A DNA stretch of 64,000 nucleotides from Leptospira haakeii. Lineage in GTDB: Bacteria > Spirochaetota > Leptospiria > Leptospirales > Leptospiraceae. Positions 27,027 to 35,942 of this stretch are shown here, piece after piece. The translations under genes and the position numbers were made by a program. The notes under the pieces were generated by a model, which had not been told where the DNA came from, did no database searches, and saw only the letters and a program-made list of their open reading frames with translations. The DNA lies in NCBI RefSeq assembly GCF_002812045.1, contig NZ_NPEG01000009.1, positions 62,001-126,000 of the forward strand. Reading direction: 5' to 3'. How positions within the stretch are numbered: position 1 is the first letter of the stretch; each line of letters starts with the position of its first letter.

Positions 27027-28012
27027 CCTGGATTTTCCGAATCTGATTTGGTATCTTCTTTAGGAGGAAGGCCGGCGGATGGTAGGTTTTGCAAAGGTGG
27101 GTATGCAGGTCCTTCTTCTTTTTTATGAGGCTCCTTGGAGAGTTGTATCTCTTTTCTGACCCCCATCCTGTAAGTAGTCATGTTCATGTATAGAGAAGGT
27201 GCAGGTAGGCCGTTTGCAGTTGCGACTTGATTTCTAATATTTAAACCTTTTCCGTCTAAGTCTCCAAAACTTGTAACTTCTAAAAATAAATATGCGTTAT
27301 AAAGGATGGTATCCGGAAAGTATTGGCCTATATTATATTCTAATAATAAACGAAGTCCCTTTAGTTCCTGTAGTTGGTTCTTAACGCTGGAAATCCTTTG
27401 TTCTCTTTCTATAATGTCCATTCTGTAAACGGCGAGACCGTATATCGGCCCAACGCCAAAATTCACATTCTTCCCTTCATAATAACCTAAATAAAGCGTG
27501 AAATACATCTGATAGTCTTCGTAAGTGTATTCCATATTTCTACCCAACTGAGGAGGAAGAGGAAACAGTTGATTGGAAACATATTCGTCGAATGCAAGAT
27601 AACGTCTCCCATCGTCCGGATAATTGATCAGATTTCCTCTATATGTTCTTGGAGAAGTTAGGTTGAATGACCATGCGAGTCCGCTTAAGAAAGAAAAAAA
27701 ACCTTTGAGGTCTCTTGTGCCTGGGATCCTACTTGGAACAGATCCAATAGAGTAAAATGCACGAGTTGTTGTGGAATCCCTACTGACCACACTTGTATCC
27801 GTGTCTGAACCTGGAGCACTGAATTTGCTGATAGGTATTCCCTGGACATTGGATGGATGGGTGAAAAAATCTAAGGCGGTATATTCCGCACCCGCATTGA
27901 TAATGATCGAATCTAAAATCCCACTCATACTCTTACAGGAAGAGAAAATTAGAATTAGACAGCAGGAGAGTAATTTTAAGAAAAAATCCGGATTTAGTCT
28001 CTTTGAATCCAT
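27023..28012 (-). CDS. Predicted Leptospira lipoprotein, beta-rich
   Basis: A 329-residue protein. An N-terminal stretch 'LLSCCLILIFSSCKSMSG' shows a lipobox, with the probable lipidated Cys in 'FSSC'. The rest contains alternating beta patterns ('YTYEDYQMYFTLYLGYYEGK', 'YLFLEVTSFGDLDG') and a Pro-rich C-terminus. It resembles surface or outer-membrane-associated proteins of Leptospira, but no domain is recognised. It is co-directional with mnmC and overlaps it by 4 nt, although its function seems unrelated. Confidence 0.6.
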   Translation of the reverse strand: MDSKRLNPDFFLKLLSCCLILIFSSCKSMSGILDSIIINAGAEYTALDFFTHPSNVQGIPISKFSAPGSDTDTSVVSRDSTTTRAFYSIGSVPSRIPGTRDLKGFFSFLSGLAWSFNLTSPRTYRGNLINYPDDGRRYLAFDEYVSNQLFPLPPQLGRNMEYTYEDYQMYFTLYLGYYEGKNVNFGVGPIYGLAVYRMDIIEREQRISSVKNQLQELKGLRLLLEYNIGQYFPDTILYNAYLFLEVTSFGDLDGKGLNIRNQVATANGLPAPSLYMNMTTYRMGVRKEIQLSKEPHKKEEGPAYPPLQNLPSAGLPPKEDTKSDSENPG

Positions 28013-28112
28013 CGCCCAGAACCAAATTGAAACGGTAAGAAATCAAACCAAGTCCATTTCATGGGGCTTGACTGCTCACACCGAAAACCGAGGATCGTAT
28101 TAGTCGAAGTAT

Positions 28113-29162
28113 ATGTCTTTCGAAAAAAAACAGCCTATCTTATACCCCGTTTCCGTAGCCCCTATGATGGACTGGACGGACAGGCATTTTCGTTTTTTCT
28201 TAAGACTGATCACTAAACATTCTCTATTCTACACAGAAATGGTGACGACCGGCGCAATCCTAAGGGGAGACAAACATAGATTCTTACGTTTTTCCCAGGA
28301 AGAATCTCCAGTTTCTTTGCAGTTAGGCGGGGACAATCCTTCTCACCTTGCTGAATGTGCTAAGATTGGAGAAGATTACGGATACTCAGAGATCAATCTG
28401 AATGTGGGTTGCCCAAGTGATAAGGTACAAGAGGGAAATTTCGGAGCCTGTTTAATGAAGGACCCGAATAAGGTTGCCGATTGTATCTCTGAAATGGATT
28501 CCAAAACTTCTATACCAGTCACAGTAAAATGTCGTATTGGTGTTCGCGGAAAAGAAACATTAGAAGATTTGTATGAGTTTGTGAGAACCGTAAGCCAAGC
28601 CGGTGCTAGAAGGATTACAATACATGCAAGAATTGCAATATTAGAAGGTTTAAGTCCGGCTCAGAATAGGACTGTTCCTCCATTACGTTATGAGGACGTG
28701 TATTCTATCAAAAAAAGTTTTCCGGATCTGTTGATAGAATTGAACGGGGGAGTTAAAACCATTTCGGATATCCATTCCCATCTGGACAAAGTAGATGGAG
28801 TGATGATAGGAAGGGCAGCTTATGAAAATCCTTTCTTATTCTCTGAAGTGGATTCGGAATTTTTCGGAGCAGAACCTCTAAGCTTAAGTCGTAGAGATAT
28901 TTTTGAGTCCACTCAGGAATATGTTTCCGTTCAAACTGCAAATGGCGAAAAGCCGAGTCGGATTTTAAAACATTTACTTGGAGCATTTCATGAAATCAGA
29001 GGAGCTCGCTCTTATCGTAGGATTCTCACAGAAAAAATGTATTCCAACCCTAATCCTAGATTACTTTTAGAAGCTTTGCAGTCTATTCCGGACGAGTATT
29101 TGGATCGTAAATTAGGAGATCCGAAAATTGAGACCAAAGAGGTTGCCAATCCGGTGGTTTAA
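28113..29162 (+). CDS. dusA: tRNA-dihydrouridine synthase A
   Basis: A 349-residue FMN enzyme reducing uridine in the tRNA D-loop. '[17 protein letters not shown]', '[20 protein letters not shown]' and the catalytic cysteine C113 in '[20 protein letters not shown]' are DusA hallmarks; '[16 protein letters not shown]' is the DusA-specific substrate loop. It is divergent from the lipoprotein-mnmC-recQ operon, with a 100-nt shared upstream region. Confidence 0.93.
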   Translation: MSFEKKQPILYPVSVAPMMDWTDRHFRFFLRLITKHSLFYTEMVTTGAILRGDKHRFLRFSQEESPVSLQLGGDNPSHLAECAKIGEDYGYSEINLNVGCPSDKVQEGNFGACLMKDPNKVADCISEMDSKTSIPVTVKCRIGVRGKETLEDLYEFVRTVSQAGARRITIHARIAILEGLSPAQNRTVPPLRYEDVYSIKKSFPDLLIELNGGVKTISDIHSHLDKVDGVMIGRAAYENPFLFSEVDSEFFGAEPLSLSRRDIFESTQEYVSVQTANGEKPSRILKHLLGAFHEIRGARSYRRILTEKMYSNPNPRLLLEALQSIPDEYLDRKLGDPKIETKEVANPVV

Positions 29163-29197
29163 TCGGAGAACACTCGTCTAACTACTGCATAATATTT

Positions 29198-30151
29198 GTG
29201 GAGAAACTTTTGGACAAGATTCGAACCATAGATTGCGGATATGTAGAAGCAGGGCTTGCCTGCGCCTATCTGATCGTGGATGGGGAAAGGGCAACATTCG
29301 TAGAAAATAATACAAATTATGCGGTCCCTCTTCTATTAGAAGCATTGAAGGAAGAAGGGCTTGGCCCTGAGTCTGTCGATTATATTATAATCACTCATGT
29401 TCACTTGGACCATGCGGGTGGAACAGGAAAACTTATCTCACTTTGTTCGAATGCAACTGTACTCGCTCATCCAAAAGCTGCACCTCATGTAATAGATCCT
29501 ACTCGTTTGATCAAAAGTTCTATCCAAGTATATGGAGAAGAAAACTATTTTAAATTATATGGTGAAATCCTTCCCGTGCCGAGCGATCGTGTTCGCACTA
29601 TGAGCGACGGAGAAGAATTATCCTGGCAAAAAAGAACATTCAAATTTTTGCATACAAGAGGACACGCGAATCATCATTTCTGTATTTATGATTCTTTAAC
29701 AAACGGAATATTTACCGGAGATACTTTCGGGATCGGATATACATTATTTAGAAAAGGACAGGACTCGTTATTATTTCCTTCTACAACACCTACCGATTTT
29801 GATCCTGAGGAAGCGATATTTTCAGTAGATAAGATACTTAGTACAGGTGCAGATAAGGCTTATCTCACACATTTCGGAGTCTGGGAAGATATACGTGGCG
29901 GAGCTTCTCAAATGAAAGAAGGTCTTACTGTTATGAAAAATATTCTGATCTCTGCGGAAAAGACAGGCTTAGAAGGAGAAACTTTGGTTGCCTTTTGTGA
30001 AGTTAGAGTTCGTTCTTATTTGGAAGATCAAATACATGCCCGGCATCTTCCTTTTGGAGAAAAAGAAGAAAGATTTATAGGATTCGATTCACAGATCAAT
30101 GCACAAGGGATCGCATTTAAAATAGAAAGGTCTAGAAAGAGTAGGAAATAA
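29198..30151 (+). CDS. Metallo-beta-lactamase-fold hydrolase
   Basis: A 317-residue protein with the dinuclear-metal motif 'ITHVHLDHAGGTG' (H67, H69, D71, H72), a further His in 'HTRGHANHHFCIYD' and Asp in 'FTGDTFGIGY'. The family includes glyoxalase II-like thioesterases and other hydrolases; the substrate is unknown. The reading frame opens at GTG 29198, but a TTG at 29210 is also possible because GGAGAAA lies between them, so the first four residues are uncertain. It follows dusA after 35 nt. Confidence 0.8.
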   Translation: MEKLLDKIRTIDCGYVEAGLACAYLIVDGERATFVENNTNYAVPLLLEALKEEGLGPESVDYIIITHVHLDHAGGTGKLISLCSNATVLAHPKAAPHVIDPTRLIKSSIQVYGEENYFKLYGEILPVPSDRVRTMSDGEELSWQKRTFKFLHTRGHANHHFCIYDSLTNGIFTGDTFGIGYTLFRKGQDSLLFPSTTPTDFDPEEAIFSVDKILSTGADKAYLTHFGVWEDIRGGASQMKEGLTVMKNILISAEKTGLEGETLVAFCEVRVRSYLEDQIHARHLPFGEKEERFIGFDSQINAQGIAFKIERSRKSRK

Positions 30152-30220
30152 TTTTCCATCCCTTAAGTATATGTTTTTGATTCTTCTAAATTTTATAGAT
30201 GAGAACTTGGAAATAGTCTA

Positions 30221-32122
30221 GTGCGGCTTAGGCGAAGTTTTTCATTTGATTTCCTAGTTTCGAACTTTTTGAATATACATGTGGGCATACTTTCGGATAG
30301 ATTTCTAAAGAAAAGAAACTTAGCATTCCTTCTCTGTGCCTTCTTCCTTTTACTCTCTTGTTCTACAAAAACTTCCGAAAAAACTCCTTTAATTTATAAA
30401 GGAAGTATAAATATGAGCACCGCCAGTCCTTGGGGAGAAATTTACCCCCTAAAAGGAGACTGGGAATTCAGTTGGGGAAATTTATATTCGCCTAATACAG
30501 GTTATGTGTCGAGTGGGCAGTACTTCCCTGTGCCTGGAATTTGGAGGGATTATTCTCCGGAATTTACATTACAAGGACATGGTTCTTATAAATTAAATAT
30601 TCATAAAACTCCGGAACAAAAGAATCTAGCTATCTATGTGCCTAGGATCCCTGGAGTATATTCGGTATATTTCGGAAAAAGAATGATCTTTGCTAACGGG
30701 ATCAATGGGACTAGTCGAGCCGATACGGAGTTCTTAGTACACCCGAATTCTCAGATCTATCTTTTGGATTCCATAGATACGGAACTGATCGTAAATGTTT
30801 CGAATTACAGAGGAAATTTTCTAAAAGGTGGGATACGAAATCCATTCCTGATCGGAGATATGGACTCTTTAAAATTGAAAGTGATCCGCGAAGTGATATG
30901 GGAAACACTTTTAGTTGCGATCATTTTTTCGGTAGGTTTGTATCATCTGATCTTCTTTGCATCTTATCGAAAAGATTTAGTGCCATTATTTTTCTCTTTA
31001 TTTTGTTTTTTAGTAGCCTTCTATTCTTTTGTAACTTCGGGACTTCAATATATTCTTACTCCAGAATTGACTTTAGATATGCGTATCAGGATGGAATACT
31101 TCTGTGAAGCATGTTTAGTCCCTTCTGTTTATATGATCCTGAAAACAATGTATCCGAAACAATTCGGAGCTAAATGGATGGCGATCTTAATGAGCACTAT
31201 GTTCATTTTCGTCCTTTCTGTTTTTGTATTGGGAGAAGAAGAGCTTATCTATTTGTATTCCTTCTTCATGCATGTTCCTCCGTTTTACACGATCGTTTTA
31301 TTGGCAGCATTAGGATATGCTTGGTGGCAAAAAGAGGATAGAGCCAGAACCGTATTTCTTTCTGGAATGATACTTGCGGTTTCTATGTTGAATGATGTGA
31401 TCTGGGGATTATATGAAGTATACTTTTTGATACCTTATAGTTTCCCGGCCGCGCTTGTAGGATTTATAGCATTCAATTCTTATATTATATCGTTAAGATT
31501 TACTAAAGATCTGGAGAAGGCTGAAACCTTTGCAGAATTACAATCCAAGTATAATGAACAACTTAGACTAAACGCTGAGGAAAAGGCGAAGTATGCAACC
31601 TTAGTGGATCAATCCATGGATAAAGGATTTCATTCCCTTATCGATCAATTGGAATCCAAAGAAAGTTCCGATAAATCACTTTCTAAACTTAAAAACGAAC
31701 TGAATCAAACTTTATCCGGGGTCAGGGATATTTTAGATCTGATGCATCATCAGGGTGGAAAAGAAGAATTAGTAGAAGATGAAATGAGAAAGTTCGTCCT
31801 GAAAAACCCGTTATTCTCCCATTCAGAGATCCAAACTGTTTCACAATTTTTGAGAATAGACGAATGCCTTCAGGTCCAAAGGATCTTCTCCGACGCGGTA
31901 AAGATAGGGGCAAGAAGGTCAGGTGAGTCTAAAATTTTCTGGGGGAAAGAGGGAGACTCAATATTACTCAGGTTACAGGCAATGGGAGTTGTGGAAACGA
32001 AAGAAGAACCTTCCACTCTTCTTGAGGCAGACCTGAAAGTGAGGGCCGAAAAGTTAGGAGCAAGATTTTTCCTTCTAAGCGAGCCTGGAAAATTCGAATT
32101 CGAGCTCAGACTGCACTCTTAA
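30221..32122 (+). CDS. 7TM-DISM-like membrane receptor, lipoprotein-type N-terminus
   Basis: A 633-residue protein. Near residue 45 there is a hydrophobic stretch ending 'LLLSCSTKTSE', a lipobox-like signal. A beta-rich extracytoplasmic domain follows (about 55-220, 'LKGDWEFSWGNLY', 'VPGIWRDYSP'), as in 7TMR-DISM extracellular domains. Seven hydrophobic segments span about 225-430, then a coiled-coil cytoplasmic part ends the protein. No kinase or cyclase domain is seen, so output is unknown. The GTG start at 30221 places about 30 residues before the signal; a later start (for example GTG 30281) is possible. Confidence 0.65.
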   Translation: MRLRRSFSFDFLVSNFLNIHVGILSDRFLKKRNLAFLLCAFFLLLSCSTKTSEKTPLIYKGSINMSTASPWGEIYPLKGDWEFSWGNLYSPNTGYVSSGQYFPVPGIWRDYSPEFTLQGHGSYKLNIHKTPEQKNLAIYVPRIPGVYSVYFGKRMIFANGINGTSRADTEFLVHPNSQIYLLDSIDTELIVNVSNYRGNFLKGGIRNPFLIGDMDSLKLKVIREVIWETLLVAIIFSVGLYHLIFFASYRKDLVPLFFSLFCFLVAFYSFVTSGLQYILTPELTLDMRIRMEYFCEACLVPSVYMILKTMYPKQFGAKWMAILMSTMFIFVLSVFVLGEEELIYLYSFFMHVPPFYTIVLLAALGYAWWQKEDRARTVFLSGMILAVSMLNDVIWGLYEVYFLIPYSFPAALVGFIAFNSYIISLRFTKDLEKAETFAELQSKYNEQLRLNAEEKAKYATLVDQSMDKGFHSLIDQLESKESSDKSLSKLKNELNQTLSGVRDILDLMHHQGGKEELVEDEMRKFVLKNPLFSHSEIQTVSQFLRIDECLQVQRIFSDAVKIGARRSGESKIFWGKEGDSILLRLQAMGVVETKEEPSTLLEADLKVRAEKLGARFFLLSEPGKFEFELRLHS

Positions 32123-32197
32123 CCGAATTTTTCGGAAGAGAAATCGGATTCTTCTGAAAAAGAGTTGTCTCAAATTCTACTCCACGGATTCTACACA

Positions 32198-32218
32198 AGA
32201 TTAGAATGATTCTAATCT
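32198..32218. promoter_or_regulatory. PerR-like operator upstream of the cytochrome c peroxidase gene
   Basis: A 21-nt perfect palindrome of two 10-nt arms around a central G. Its core TTAGAATGATTCTAA has the 7-1-7 layout of PerR/Fur boxes (PerR consensus TTATAATnATTATAA). It ends 13 nt before the ATG and contains TAGAAT, a possible -10 hexamer. In Leptospira, PerR is known to repress peroxide-defence genes including a cytochrome c peroxidase, which fits the gene behind the site. Confidence 0.8.
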
Positions 32219-32231
32219 GTGGTGATGAAAA

Positions 32232-33215
32232 ATGAAGAATACAAAAATACTGTACTTGGGTCTAATTTTGGCCCTGGTCTCGGCATGCGGTCCATCCGAG
32301 AAAACAAAACAGCTTATGCAAGACGCGAAGATTTCCTTTGGAATTCTTCCGGAAAAAATGCCAGGATCCGAAAAGGATACTCCTGCTAAGATTGCTTTAG
32401 GCGAAAAACTCTATTTCGAAAAACGTCTTTCTATCAACGATTCACAATCCTGCAGTTCCTGCCACGGAACTTTAGGAAAGACTGCTGGAGTAGATAATCT
32501 ACCTACTTCCCCGGGGGCTCTTGGGAAAAATGGAGATCGGAATTCTCCTACATCTCTGAATGCAGGATTCCATTTTGTCCAATTCTGGGACGGAAGAGCG
32601 GCTGACTTAAAGGCTCAGGCAAAAGGTCCGATCTTAAATCCAGTGGAAATGGCGATGCCATCCGAAGCTGCGGTTGAGAAAAAACTTTCTGAAATCGCTG
32701 AATACGTGGACCTATTTGCAAAGGCTTTCCCGGATCAGGACAAAAAGATTACCTATGACAATTTGGCAGAAGCAATTGCTGCTTTTGAGAGAACTCTGAT
32801 CACCAGAGACCGTTTCGACGAGTTCCAAGCTGGAAATCACAGAGCTTTAACTTCTGAAGAACAGAAAGGACTGGAAACCTTTCTAAGTGCTGGATGTATC
32901 CAATGCCATAACGGGCCACTATTGGGTGGAAACAGCTTCCGCAAATTGGGTCAGGTAAATCCTTACGAAAACACAACCGATGTTGGAAGATCTGCCGTGA
33001 GTAAGAACGATGCTGAAAAGTATTTCTTCAAAGTTCCGTCTCTTAGAAATATAGCCTTAACCGCTCCTTATTTCCATGATGGAAAGGTAGCAACCCTGCC
33101 GGAAGCGGTGAAAAAAATGGCATATTTGCAGCTTGGAAAAGAGCTTTCCAGCGAAGAGGTGGATTCGATAGTATCTTTCTTGAAGGCATTATCGGATAAA
33201 AATCGGTCTAATTAA
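32232..33215 (+). CDS. Dihaem cytochrome c peroxidase, lipoprotein
   Basis: A 327-residue member of the CcpA/MauG family. Two haem-attachment motifs are visible: 'CSSCH' (C74, C77, H78) and 'CIQCH' (C222, C225, H226). The N-terminal 'LILALVSACG' is a lipobox with C19, so the enzyme is probably anchored on the periplasmic side. It reduces H2O2 to water with electrons from c-type cytochromes. ATG 32232 is preceded by a perfect PerR-like box, pointing to peroxide induction, and the gene is followed by a strong terminator. Confidence 0.92.
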   Translation: MKNTKILYLGLILALVSACGPSEKTKQLMQDAKISFGILPEKMPGSEKDTPAKIALGEKLYFEKRLSINDSQSCSSCHGTLGKTAGVDNLPTSPGALGKNGDRNSPTSLNAGFHFVQFWDGRAADLKAQAKGPILNPVEMAMPSEAAVEKKLSEIAEYVDLFAKAFPDQDKKITYDNLAEAIAAFERTLITRDRFDEFQAGNHRALTSEEQKGLETFLSAGCIQCHNGPLLGGNSFRKLGQVNPYENTTDVGRSAVSKNDAEKYFFKVPSLRNIALTAPYFHDGKVATLPEAVKKMAYLQLGKELSSEEVDSIVSFLKALSDKNRSN

Positions 33216-33260
33216 TTAGATCTTAGATCAAACGAACTTACAGAATTGAAACCTATTCAG

Positions 33261-33290
33261 ACCGGCTCCGAAAGGAGACGGTTTTTTTTT
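33261..33290 (+). terminator. Terminator after the cytochrome c peroxidase gene
   Basis: ACCGGCTCC pairs with GGAGACGGT (one internal mismatch) around a GAAA tetraloop and is followed by nine T residues. Downstream, another inverted pair (CAGAGT 33304-33309 and ACTCTG 33321-33326) lies at the 3' end of the convergent citrate-synthase-like gene. Confidence 0.9.
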
Positions 33291-33358
33291 GCCCTCGGAA
33301 GCACAGAGTCCACTAAGAAAACTCTGCGCTCTTTGAGTGCCGTTAATCCCTGTGACTC

Positions 33359-34642
33359 TTATCTTTCCAGGATCTGTCTGTATTTTCTGTGAGTCTCGCC
33401 TGTAAAGATCTGGCGAGGGCGGACCTTATGAGATGCGTTCACACCGATCCTTTGTTCTCTCCAGTGAGCCAACCAACCAGGAAGTTTACCAATCGCCTGC
33501 ATTGCAGTGAAAAGTTCTTTAGGAATCCCTAAACTATGGAATAGGATCGCACTATAGAACTCTAGATTCGGATAAAGATTTTTTTCCAGGTAGAAAGGAT
33601 CTTTGCTAACGAAATCATCCACTTGCAAAGCAACTTCTGCAATTGGATCCAATTTCTTCTGCTTATAAAAATCTATGAATAATTTTTGAGCGATTGTAGA
33701 ACGTTTGCTCTTCACCTTATATGCGTCGTGACCGAAACATGTGGAGTGAAGTTGGAATTCCCCTTTCTTCAACCTTTCGAAAAATTCAGGAACGGGAAGT
33801 TTGGATTTGATAATATCTTCGATTAACTCGACTGCTGCAACCTGTCTTCCACCTTCTCTGGAACCCCAAAGAGCATTAATCGCAGAAGAAACGGAAGCGA
33901 ATATATTTGCCTGGGTAGAACCGATCAACTGAACAGTAGTATTCGAAACATTCTGCTCATGATCCGCGTATAAGATCCAAAGTTGGTTTAAGATCCTATC
34001 ATGCTCTTCGGAAGGTTGGTATTTAACCGACGGAATAGAGAAAAGCATATATAAAAAATTTGTACAGTATGGATGGCGATCCACTGGATAAACGAAAGGT
34101 TGGCCGATCATTTTTTTATAAGAGAATGCGGCGATCGTTCTGATTTTCGCTAGAAGTCTAGCTGCTTGGTCAATTCCACGATCCAGATATTCTTCGTATT
34201 CGTCTTGGTAATAACTGGATAAGGAAGAAACCATTACGGAAAGAACTGCGAGTGGGTGAGCTCTTCCTGGGAAACCATCGAATAGATTGATCATGTCTTC
34301 GTGGATCAAACTATGTTTGGAAAGTTTCATGGAGAATTCTTTCAGCTGTTTTTCGTTGGGAAGATCTCCGTAAATCAGCAGGTAGCTAGTCTCTACGAAA
34401 GTGGAATAATGCACTAATTCTGCGACGTCATAACCTCTATACTGTAAATCTCCAGTGAGAGCGTCCCTCCTGGAAATTTTACTCTGGGCATATGCGGTAT
34501 TAAAAAAACCGGGATCGTAAGAGGTAAGCCCCGTCTTAGTGTGCAAATCTCTAATATCGATTCCTTTATTCCCGTCAGTTCCGGTGATTACTGGAAGGCG
34601 GTGGACCTGGTCTCCGAATTTCAACTCTACGAAATCGCTCAT
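33359..34642 (-). CDS. gltA: Citrate synthase homologue with substituted catalytic residues
   Basis: A 427-residue protein that aligns along its whole length with type I/II (E. coli-like) citrate synthase ('IDIRDLHTKTGLTSYDPGF', 'YADHEQNVSNTTV', 'GWLAHWREQR', 'RPRQIFTG'). Of the family's catalytic triad, the His in 'FGHDAYK' (residue 305) is kept. The His normally in 'GPxHGG' is Glu here ('GSREGG', E263) and the Asp normally in 'DFYSG' is Glu ('LEFYSA', E361). R314 is present. It may be a catalytically altered or alternative acyl-CoA:oxo-acid enzyme, or the lineage's functional citrate synthase with unusual chemistry. Monocistronic, divergent from the AraC gene. Confidence 0.75.
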   Translation of the reverse strand: MSDFVELKFGDQVHRLPVITGTDGNKGIDIRDLHTKTGLTSYDPGFFNTAYAQSKISRRDALTGDLQYRGYDVAELVHYSTFVETSYLLIYGDLPNEKQLKEFSMKLSKHSLIHEDMINLFDGFPGRAHPLAVLSVMVSSLSSYYQDEYEEYLDRGIDQAARLLAKIRTIAAFSYKKMIGQPFVYPVDRHPYCTNFLYMLFSIPSVKYQPSEEHDRILNQLWILYADHEQNVSNTTVQLIGSTQANIFASVSSAINALWGSREGGRQVAAVELIEDIIKSKLPVPEFFERLKKGEFQLHSTCFGHDAYKVKSKRSTIAQKLFIDFYKQKKLDPIAEVALQVDDFVSKDPFYLEKNLYPNLEFYSAILFHSLGIPKELFTAMQAIGKLPGWLAHWREQRIGVNASHKVRPRQIFTGETHRKYRQILER

Positions 34643-34770
34643 ACCGATAGGAAACAGGGGAAGGGTAGAAGAGTCAAACCTTCCTTCGGCGCTGCCTGCA
34701 ATTTTCCCTTTAGGCTGGACAAAACTTTCGCCTTCGATTTACTCTCCCGAAGTTTCGAAGGAATTTTGTT

Positions 34771-35865
34771 TTGGAGCATCTGCCCGGTTTTTTTCTTCAT
34801 TTTTGGATCCAATTTGGAACCGCACTTTGCCTACTTCTCGCGGCGATGGAGCTCGCTAAAAAAAGGGAGAATGTCATGCCGGGTGGGATCTTCTACCTGG
34901 CCATTATTCTTGCCTTGGTAGAGAGTCGATTGGGCTTAGGTCTGCTGCCATGGGCCGCGGATCATATCTGGTTCTGGCCTGCATTCTTCCCTGCAGTTTG
35001 GGCTGTAGGTCCAACATTACTTTTGGTCTCTAAGAATATGGTCCAATTTGCTTTGGATAGAGAGATACAGATCGGAAAACATTTTATCCCGGCCGTTCTA
35101 CTCTTACTCGGAGAATTAGTAGCTTATATTATTCTACCTGCGGAAGAGATCAGAGAGTATATTCGAAATGCAATGTTCGGTTCTAAGGTGGATATTCTTA
35201 CAGGAGTTACGATCTTCGGTTCGATCCACCAGACTGTTTATTCTATTTTTCTCTGGATGTTGTTTAGAAAGGCATCTAAAGAAACTGAGATCCCACTTTC
35301 TTCCCTAGTTTACACAATCCTGTTTGTGGTATTCACAACCATTCAGCTTTGTTGGTTCGGATATTTTTTAAAAAATCAGTTTTTGCTAGCCGCGGGTTCT
35401 AGTTTCCAAACTTTGGGGATCGTTCTTGTATTTTTATTCTCCTCTAGGTATCCGAATTTTTTCATTTCTTTGAAGTCGGAGATCCAACAGAAAAGATACG
35501 AGAGGACCCAACTGAATGGATTGGATCTGGACCAACTTCATACTCGTATCAAAGAGTTGGTAGAGACAGATAAAATATATAAAGAAGAAAGTCTGAAAAT
35601 CCAAGACTTCGCAGAAAAACTCTTGGTATCCCCTCACCAACTTTCCCGCATTCTAAACGAAACTTACGGCAAAAATTTCAATGAATTCCTGAATTCATTT
35701 AGGGTAGAAGAGGCCAAAATTCTTCTACTAGAGGACCTGGAACGAACTGTTCTCTCCATTGCATACGATGTTGGATTCAATACCAAATCCACATTTAATG
35801 CGCAGTTTTTGAAAATCACCGGAATGACTCCTCTAGAATGGAGAAAAAAGGGTAGCAAACTATAA
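34771..35865 (+). CDS. AraC-family regulator with membrane-embedded sensor
   Basis: A 364-residue protein. The first ~230 residues have about seven hydrophobic segments. A cytoplasmic linker precedes the C-terminal AraC DNA-binding domain with both helix-turn-helix units ('IQDFAEKLLVSPHQLSRILN' and 'VLSIAYDVGFNTKSTFNAQF', ending 'TGMTPLEWRKK'). The start is TTG 34771 with AAGGA eight bases upstream. The gene is followed by a same-strand run of lipid- or xenobiotic-type enzymes (35943-39555), its likely target. Confidence 0.8.
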   Translation: MEHLPGFFLHFWIQFGTALCLLLAAMELAKKRENVMPGGIFYLAIILALVESRLGLGLLPWAADHIWFWPAFFPAVWAVGPTLLLVSKNMVQFALDREIQIGKHFIPAVLLLLGELVAYIILPAEEIREYIRNAMFGSKVDILTGVTIFGSIHQTVYSIFLWMLFRKASKETEIPLSSLVYTILFVVFTTIQLCWFGYFLKNQFLLAAGSSFQTLGIVLVFLFSSRYPNFFISLKSEIQQKRYERTQLNGLDLDQLHTRIKELVETDKIYKEESLKIQDFAEKLLVSPHQLSRILNETYGKNFNEFLNSFRVEEAKILLLEDLERTVLSIAYDVGFNTKSTFNAQFLKITGMTPLEWRKKGSKL

Positions 35866-35942
35866 GTTCGGACGATTGTTTTTCGCATATCGGTTAGGAT
35901 AAAACCTTCCTATCGGATTCCGCAAGGAAGGAGAAGAGACCG

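Noticed and set aside
33291..33358. CAGAGT/ACTCTG inverted repeat as a terminator for gltA
   Set aside because: The stem is short, interrupted by a mismatch when extended, and no T run follows on the minus strand, so it is only mentioned next to the peroxidase terminator.
34539..34921. Two overlapping open frames between gltA and the AraC gene
   Set aside because: They overlap both the citrate-synthase homologue and the AraC frame in other phases; the AraC frame with its TTG start and ribosome-binding sequence accounts for the region.
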